Shown here: positions 15,878 through 20,525 of the stretch, piece after piece
How positions within the stretch are numbered: the first letter of the stretch is position 1
Layout: every line of letters starts with the position of its first letter
DNA from: an uncultured Bacilli bacterium
Lineage (GTDB): Bacteria > Bacillota_I > Bacilli_A > RF39 > UBA660
NCBI GenBank assembly: GCA_947586295.1
Contig: CANPXQ010000004.1
Location: 1-20,525, forward strand
Direction of reading: 5' to 3'
Length of the DNA stretch: 20,525 nucleotides
Translations under genes and position numbers: made by a program
Notes under the pieces: generated by a model
What the model saw: only the letters and a program-made list of their open reading frames with translations
Databases searched by the model: none
What the model was told of the DNA's origin: nothing

Positions 15878-17115
15878 AATTTATATATCTTTAAAGCTAT
15901 TTTATATATGTGATAGTAAATTGGATTAATAATATAATCGAATTCTCCTAAAAGCTCTACTATCTCAGGATTAAATCCTTTTTTTATTTCATAAATTGAA
16001 TAATAAGGATTTTGGGGCTTTATATCTCCAGATATACCATAAAAATTACAATATTTTTTCTTTTGTTTTAAACATTCTTTAATATGTTCATTATAAAAAA
16101 CATATTTTGGTCCAAACTCTTTATAAAGACTAGATGTACCACTCATAAAAGTAATCCCTTCATCATTTAGAAAAACACTCATCAAAGCGCCAATATTTAT
16201 AGGTATGCCCCCATCTTTAATTTCTTTAGCTTTCGCTAGTTCTTCTTCCTTTTTAACTATTTTATTTTTTAATATTTCTTTTTGACGTCTTAATTTTTCC
16301 CCAATATTAAGTTTAGCCATTTGTTTTTCTAAATTCTCTAATTCTTTTTTTAATTCATCTAAACTTCTAATTACATATTCATAATATTTAACTGGATCAA
16401 TATAAACAATATATAACTTAATATATTCTTTCATCAATTCATACATTTTTTTATAATAAGATACGGGTCTAATTACAAAATGTTTTTTATTAGCCGTTTC
16501 TTGTAACAAAGATACAAATAAATCTATTTCGTCTGTATCAATAGTTCTTATTTCAACCCCCATATGAGTATATTTATCAATATTTTTTCTTGTAGTTTTA
16601 CTAAAACTATTAAGAGTTTCTTCATAAGTATCTTTTAATTCAAAACGACATAAATTTCGAGGTTGTAGGGTTTCAAAATTTTGGGTAAAACCTAAATGTT
16701 TATAACCCATAGATAAAAACTTTTCTAATATATCATCCGCAACTACAATTCGTCCAAGTCCTTCACTATTTCTAGTGGCATAAATAACATTAGGGTCTAT
16801 TTTTAACATAAATCCTTTATTATCTTTAACATATTTGATTATATTATTATGAAATATATCTAATAAGTTTTGCTCATTATAATCTAATAAATAACCCCGA
16901 GGAGCATAAAAAAGTTTTTTCTTTATTGGGGTAGTTTTAGAAAGTAATAAGGTAGCAGCTTTTAAGTTATTCCCATCATATAAACCTACTAAATGACTAT
17001 CCCAACCCGTTATGCTTTTTAGTTTTCCCCATTCAGGTAATTGATATATAGAAATATAGGGACTCTTTAAAGCATATTCTTTATATGTTTTTTCATCAAT
17101 TACTTTTAAATTCAT
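15868..17115 (-). CDS. FemX/MurM-type aminoacyltransferase, downstream copy
   Basis: Expected to add an amino acid from aminoacyl-tRNA to the peptide of lipid II, building the interpeptide bridge; acts at the inner face of the membrane. It has 415 residues. Family features: SIYQLPEWG (22-30), LFYAPRGYLLDY (68-79), LKIDP (104-108), FSKTTRKNI (171-179), a two-helix coiled-coil arm (about 248-300), NFYGISGD (357-364) and the C-terminal FNPEIVELLGEFDY (381-394). The coiled-coil arm is typical of FemA/FemX/MurM. The start is one base after the stop of the upstream copy, with AGAGG inside the latter's end, so the two are translated together. It could act on the second position of a bridge; the amino acid used cannot be read from sequence. 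Confidence 0.92.
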   Translation of the reverse strand: MNLKVIDEKTYKEYALKSPYISIYQLPEWGKLKSITGWDSHLVGLYDGNNLKAATLLLSKTTPIKKKLFYAPRGYLLDYNEQNLLDIFHNNIIKYVKDNKGFMLKIDPNVIYATRNSEGLGRIVVADDILEKFLSMGYKHLGFTQNFETLQPRNLCRFELKDTYEETLNSFSKTTRKNIDKYTHMGVEIRTIDTDEIDLFVSLLQETANKKHFVIRPVSYYKKMYELMKEYIKLYIVYIDPVKYYEYVIRSLDELKKELENLEKQMAKLNIGEKLRRQKEILKNKIVKKEEELAKAKEIKDGGIPINIGALMSVFLNDEGITFMSGTSSLYKEFGPKYVFYNEHIKECLKQKKKYCNFYGISGDIKPQNPYYSIYEIKKGFNPEIVELLGEFDYIINPIYYHIYKIALKIYKLLK

Positions 17116-17116
17116 T

Positions 17117-18331
17117 TTAACCTCTTATTTTACGATATATTTTTAATAAAAATGGTAGTATTTTATATAAGAATTTTTTATTAACTAAATCAAATTCACC
17201 CATAAATTCAATATATTCATCGCCAAATTTTCTTTTAAAATCATATATATTAGCGAGATTCTTATAACTAGTATGGGGATCTCCGACTACTCCAAACAAA
17301 TCAAAAAACTCATAACCTTGATTATATGCATCTTTTATAGCTTCATAATAACACCGTGAAACAGCAAAAGTAAAATTCGCTAATTCATTACTTCCAATAT
17401 AAAAACTCCAAGCTCTATTATCCGTATAAGTACATATTAAAGAACAAATAACTTCTTCTTTAGTAATTTTACTAAATTCTTCTTTTTCTTTATTTAATCT
17501 AACTAATTTATTTTTAATATCTACTTCTTTTTTATTAGAATTTTTTAACTCTTCTTCTAAACTATTTATTTCTTTATCAATATTAATTAACAATTCTTGT
17601 GGTCGAATACTTAAATTAAAAAATTTAATATTTTTTTGCATAGTTTGATAAAACTTTTGATAATAATCAAGTGTCCGAGCATCAAACCCATCTTTGGCAC
17701 TATTTTCTTTCATTAATTCATAAAACGTTTCTATATCAGGATTATTATCACTTACTAAATGATATTGTTCACTTCTTTTAATTGATTTAAGAAATGTTTT
17801 AGAAAATCTTTGTTCTATTTCTTCCCAAGGTTTTCTTAAATTTATTCTAAATGTATACCTTGGTTGATTACCTTCATATAATTTATAAAAACCTTTATGA
17901 ATATACCCTAAAGAAATTAAATAATCATATAATTCATAATTATTTTCTCCCTTATCTACCTTATTACCTTCTTCATCAATATCTTGATATTTAATATCGG
18001 GATCTATTTTTAAATAAATCATTTTATTTTTTTGCATATATTCTTTTATATAATTTGTAAATACTTTTAAATACGCATGATTAGTATAATCAATTAAAAA
18101 ACCCCGAGGAGCATATCCATAACTATAACCCAAAGGTGTTTTTTTCTCTAATATTAATGCTGTTGATACCAATTGTTCATTATCATTATGCATTCCTACA
18201 TAATGCGGTATTTGCTTTTTAGCAAGTCTACAAAATTCCCCCCATTCATATGATTGTAAAAAATGACTTTTAGGGTGATTCTTCGTAAATTCTTGATATT
18301 CTTCTTTATCTACATTTTCAATAAATCTCAT
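17117..18331 (-). CDS. FemX/MurM-type aminoacyltransferase, upstream copy
   Basis: The first of the two lipid II-directed ligases, 404 residues. It shows the same plan as its neighbour but with low overall identity: FLQSYEWGEF (24-33), YGYAPRGFLIDY (71-82), LKIDPD (107-112), FSKTFLKSIKR (176-186), coiled-coil arm (about 247-290), FFDLFGVVGDP (342-352) and YIEFMGEFDLV (373-383). The divergence suggests old duplication and separate roles, for example first and second residue of the bridge. AAGAGGAG precedes ATG at 18331, and a promoter with an extended -10 lies at 18350-18378. It is divergent from lemA. Confidence 0.92.
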   Translation of the reverse strand: MRFIENVDKEEYQEFTKNHPKSHFLQSYEWGEFCRLAKKQIPHYVGMHNDNEQLVSTALILEKKTPLGYSYGYAPRGFLIDYTNHAYLKVFTNYIKEYMQKNKMIYLKIDPDIKYQDIDEEGNKVDKGENNYELYDYLISLGYIHKGFYKLYEGNQPRYTFRINLRKPWEEIEQRFSKTFLKSIKRSEQYHLVSDNNPDIETFYELMKENSAKDGFDARTLDYYQKFYQTMQKNIKFFNLSIRPQELLINIDKEINSLEEELKNSNKKEVDIKNKLVRLNKEKEEFSKITKEEVICSLICTYTDNRAWSFYIGSNELANFTFAVSRCYYEAIKDAYNQGYEFFDLFGVVGDPHTSYKNLANIYDFKRKFGDEYIEFMGEFDLVNKKFLYKILPFLLKIYRKIRG

Positions 18332-18349
18332 TCTAGACTCCTCTTAAAA

Positions 18350-18378
18350 ATTTTAACATAAAGCCTAACCCTTTACAA
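18350..18378 (-). promoter_or_regulatory. Sigma-A-like promoter for the femX pair
   Basis: On the minus strand TTGTAA (18373-18378), a 17-base spacer and TAAAAT (18350-18355) with TGT in front as an extended -10. Its -35 overlaps that of the divergent lemA promoter by five bases. Confidence 0.65.
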
Positions 18379-18400
18379 GTTGTTAAACTTTTTTTATAAT
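18372..18400 (+). promoter_or_regulatory. Sigma-A-like promoter for lemA
   Basis: TTTACA (18372-18377), 17-base spacer, TATAAT (18395-18400). The predicted +1 is near 18407, after the first in-frame ATG (18405), which helps choose the start at 18417. Confidence 0.65.
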
Positions 18401-18416
18401 ATTTATGGTGAGTATA

Positions 18417-18953
18417 ATGAATCCTAGTCTAATACTATGTTTTATAATTATTGTAGGTACTTTAATTATTATTTATGCAACAATATATAATAAAATAATG
18501 ATTTATAAAACTAAAATAGAAAAAGCTGAAGGAATAATTGATGAAGCTTTAAGAAAAAAATATGATACTATTTGTCATATTAATATCTATATCAAAAAAA
18601 TAATTACTAAAAAAGATTATTTAAAAGAATACATTGATCTTAAAAATAAAAAAATAAGTAATTATGATCTTGATCGTAAATTAACAGAAGCAATTAATAC
18701 CATATTAGAATTAAAAAATGATTATAGTGAATTAGATAATAAAGAATTTAATAAAGAATTAAAAAATATTAATCAAATAAATGAAGAATTAACCAGTAGC
18801 AAGAACTACTATAATAAAAATACCAATGAATTAAATTCTTTAATTAGAAAATTTCCAATAAACATTGTAGCCAAAATTCATCACATTCAAATTAAACCAT
18901 TCTTTGACGGCAAAAATATGCAAGACGAAATAATAGATGACTTTAAGCTTTAG
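18417..18953 (+). CDS. lemA: LemA family membrane protein
   Basis: A 178-residue protein with an N-terminal membrane segment (about 4-24) followed by a helical-bundle domain. Family marks: YNKIMIYKTKIEKAEGIIDEALRKKYD (23-49 region, corresponding to the conserved LemA helix ending RRYD), then NYYNKNTNELNSLIRKFP (131-147) and IKPFFD (159-164), the usual C-terminal end. The cellular role of LemA proteins is not established; in other bacteria they often sit beside TPM-domain proteins, which is not the case here. The ATG at 18405 lies in the same frame, but the predicted transcript starts at about 18407, and GGTGAG (18407-18412) is correctly placed for the ATG at 18417. A terminator hairpin includes its TAG stop. 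Confidence 0.82.
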   Translation: MNPSLILCFIIIVGTLIIIYATIYNKIMIYKTKIEKAEGIIDEALRKKYDTICHINIYIKKIITKKDYLKEYIDLKNKKISNYDLDRKLTEAINTILELKNDYSELDNKEFNKELKNINQINEELTSSKNYYNKNTNELNSLIRKFPINIVAKIHHIQIKPFFDGKNMQDEIIDDFKL

Positions 18954-18976
18954 ATAAATAACATCTAAAGCTTTTT
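18945..18976 (+). terminator. Intrinsic terminator of lemA
   Basis: Perfect 11-bp stem AAGCTTTAGAT / ATCTAAAGCTT (18945-18955 with 18963-18973), seven-base loop, then a short T run on the plus strand. On the minus strand no T run follows, so it serves lemA and not the convergent BspA-like gene. Confidence 0.8.
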
Positions 18977-20525
18977 ATATACCCAATACATTTAATTGAT
19001 CTATAGGCAATACATTATATCTAGTAAACCAATCTAAATTATCTTTTCCTGTTATTGTTACTTTTAATGATTTATTAGTACTAATAAACACACTACCAAA
19101 TGTACCAATTTGTGTAAATGAAGCATTCGACATATCTATAGTAGTTAGATTACTTGTATATGCAAACATTCGTGATATATCGAGTAAACTTGAGGTATCC
19201 CAGCCACTTAAATCTAGCTCTGTTAGTTCAATGCCATCAAACATATCTGACATATCTTTTACATTATGAGTATCCCATTCACTTATATCTCCTATTGTAC
19301 TTAATTTTTTTGCATTCCAAAACATACCTTTCATATTTTCAACACTTGATGTTTTCCATTCACTTAAGTCTAATTTGGTTAAATTAGTACCATAGAACAT
19401 ACGCTCCATCGTTATTACTTGTGTGACATTCCAATTATTTAATCCTTCCAAATAATTTAAACTACTTGTGTCATAAAACATATTCGACATATCTGTTACT
19501 TTTGAAGTATCCCAACCACTTAAATCTAATTGTGTTAATGAATTTGCCATATTAAACATTTCTGACATATCTGTTACACTTGAGGTATCCCAGCCACTTA
19601 AATCTAATTTCGATAAAACTGTATTATAAAACATTTCTGACATATTGGTTACACTTGAGGTATCCCAGCCATTTATATATCCAATATCCGTTATATCGGA
19701 CTGCCAAAACATTTTTTCCATATTAGTTACACTTGAGGTATCCCAGTTACTTAAATCTAGTTTGGTTATTTCACTATTATAAAACATCTTTGACATATCG
19801 GTTACACTTGAAGTATCCCAGCTACTTAAATTTAATTTGGTTATGGAATTTGTTCTACTAAACATCCCTGACATATTTTTCACTTTTGATACATCTAACT
19901 CTTCCAAGCCTTTTATCATAGACAAATTATCATAAGAAGAAAACATCCAAGACATTTTTGTTACATTTGAGGTATCCCAGCCACTTATATCTAATTCAGT
20001 TAATGAGCTTGCATTCCAAAACATACTATACATAGTAGTTACATTTGATACATCTAATTCTTTTATTCCTTTTATTTCTGTTAAACTTGAACATTCTCTA
20101 AACATACTGTATGTACTACTTAATCCATTTGTATTTATTATATCTAAGTTTAAATCTATTGTTTCTACTTTGCTTAAGTAATTAAAAGCATAATAATAAC
20201 TAGTTACTTTTATTTCTTCATTCGAGCCTATATATAAATTATATGGTACTATTTCATCATTTGATGGTTCTAACCATCCTATTATGGACTTATCTTTATT
20301 TCTTGATAAATCCCAATTAGTTTTTCCTTGTAGTTCTTCTTCACTTGGTCTATAATCTACAAAATAGACATTCTTTATTTGGTCTTTATAGTCACTAGAT
20401 TTATAATATGAATCATAACCACCAAAATCTATAGTATTTATCTTTTTGGTTTGCATTGTTAGTTTCGCTTCAAATCTTTTCCCTGTATTCTTATTTTGAT
20501 CACTACTTAAATTCTTTAATATTAC
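18975..20525 (-). CDS. BspA-like DUF285 repeat surface protein, N-terminus beyond the window edge
   Basis: A leucine-rich-type repeat protein of the BspA/DUF285 family, usually displayed on the cell surface for adhesion; 516 residues are visible. The frame stays open from 20525 to the stop at 18975; the first ATG inside it (20456) has no ribosome site and no signal peptide, so the real start lies outside. The N-cap typical of the family is visible (TNWDLSRNKDKSIIGWLEP, then YNLYIGS), followed by about 13 units of some 25 residues with the core LDLSGWDTSSVTDMSEMFY. Most units keep the WDTSxVTxM and MF positions; the last is degenerate. The C-terminus (ITGKDNLDWFTRYNVLP) has no LPXTG or other anchor, so anchoring must be N-terminal or the protein is released. 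The ligand is unknown. Confidence 0.92.
   Translation of the reverse strand, partial: VILKNLSSDQNKNTGKRFEAKLTMQTKKINTIDFGGYDSYYKSSDYKDQIKNVYFVDYRPSEEELQGKTNWDLSRNKDKSIIGWLEPSNDEIVPYNLYIGSNEEIKVTSYYYAFNYLSKVETIDLNLDIINTNGLSSTYSMFRECSSLTEIKGIKELDVSNVTTMYSMFWNASSLTELDISGWDTSNVTKMSWMFSSYDNLSMIKGLEELDVSKVKNMSGMFSRTNSITKLNLSSWDTSSVTDMSKMFYNSEITKLDLSNWDTSSVTNMEKMFWQSDITDIGYINGWDTSSVTNMSEMFYNTVLSKLDLSGWDTSSVTDMSEMFNMANSLTQLDLSGWDTSKVTDMSNMFYDTSSLNYLEGLNNWNVTQVITMERMFYGTNLTKLDLSEWKTSSVENMKGMFWNAKKLSTIGDISEWDTHNVKDMSDMFDGIELTELDLSGWDTSSLLDISRMFAYTSNLTTIDMSNASFTQIGTFGSVFISTNKSLKVTITGKDNLDWFTRYNVLPIDQLNVLGI
19120..20110 (-). repeat. Tandem ~75-bp coding repeats (DUF285 units)
   Basis: A recurring stretch reading GGTATCCCAGCCACTTAAAT or a close variant on the plus strand appears near 19195, 19508, 19583, 19658, 19735, 19811 and 19970, with more diverged copies between. 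The period is 75-78 bases, i.e. 25-26 residues. Copies near 19195 and 19583 are almost identical, which would allow unequal recombination to change the number of units. Confidence 0.85.

Noticed and set aside
19120..20110. CRISPR-like periodic repeats
   Set aside because: The period is a multiple of three inside a continuous reading frame and matches DUF285 protein repeats; there are no unique spacers.

Overview
The window is a very AT-rich stretch of chromosome with short intergenic gaps and ordinary bacterial gene organisation. TGG encodes Trp and TGA is used as a stop (end of ftsX, 3174-3176), so the standard bacterial code applies and the Mycoplasma code does not. A clear GerQ spore-coat protein, FtsEX, a YtgP-type MurJ, two FemX/MurM-type ligases, a YitT protein and a BspA-like repeat protein together suggest an uncultured low-GC Firmicute (Bacilli) with a wall, able to form spores or descended from spore formers, possibly a gut lineage. 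The taxonomic call is an inference.

Layout: 1-1904 (-) is the visible N-terminal ~634 residues of a CopA-type P1B ATPase. 1966-5666 (-) is a run yitT, ftsE, ftsX, M23 peptidase; ftsX and the peptidase overlap as ATGA. gerQ (5768-6127, +) is divergent from yitT and converges on a three-gene (-) unit (9218 to 6158): DHHW/SGNH protein, MBOAT acyltransferase, small metallo-beta-lactamase hydrolase. murJ (9324-10940, +) is divergent from that unit. Next come two tandem paralogues of unknown function (15224 to 10937, -), about 700 residues each, with a helical N-terminus and a degenerate LRR-like C-terminus. A 5-formyl-THF cyclo-ligase (15341-15859, +), two FemX-type ligases (18331 to 15868, -), a LemA protein (18417-18953, +) and the C-terminal part of a BspA/DUF285 repeat protein (18975-20525, -) complete the window.

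Much of the window serves the cell envelope: FtsEX with its hydrolase for cell separation, MurJ for lipid II export, FemX proteins for peptide cross-bridges, MBOAT/DHHW for surface-polymer acylation, and BspA as a likely surface protein. Regulation is readable: several sigma-A-like promoters have exactly 17-bp spacers, two divergent pairs have overlapping -35 regions, and one promoter puts the predicted +1 on the start codon of the cyclo-ligase. Convergent ends carry hairpin terminators. No CRISPR array, tRNA, rRNA, insertion sequence or classical defence gene was seen, and no gap exceeds 300 bases. The least explained element is the tandem unknown pair, whose mosaic identity, including 95 identical nucleotides, looks like gene conversion.
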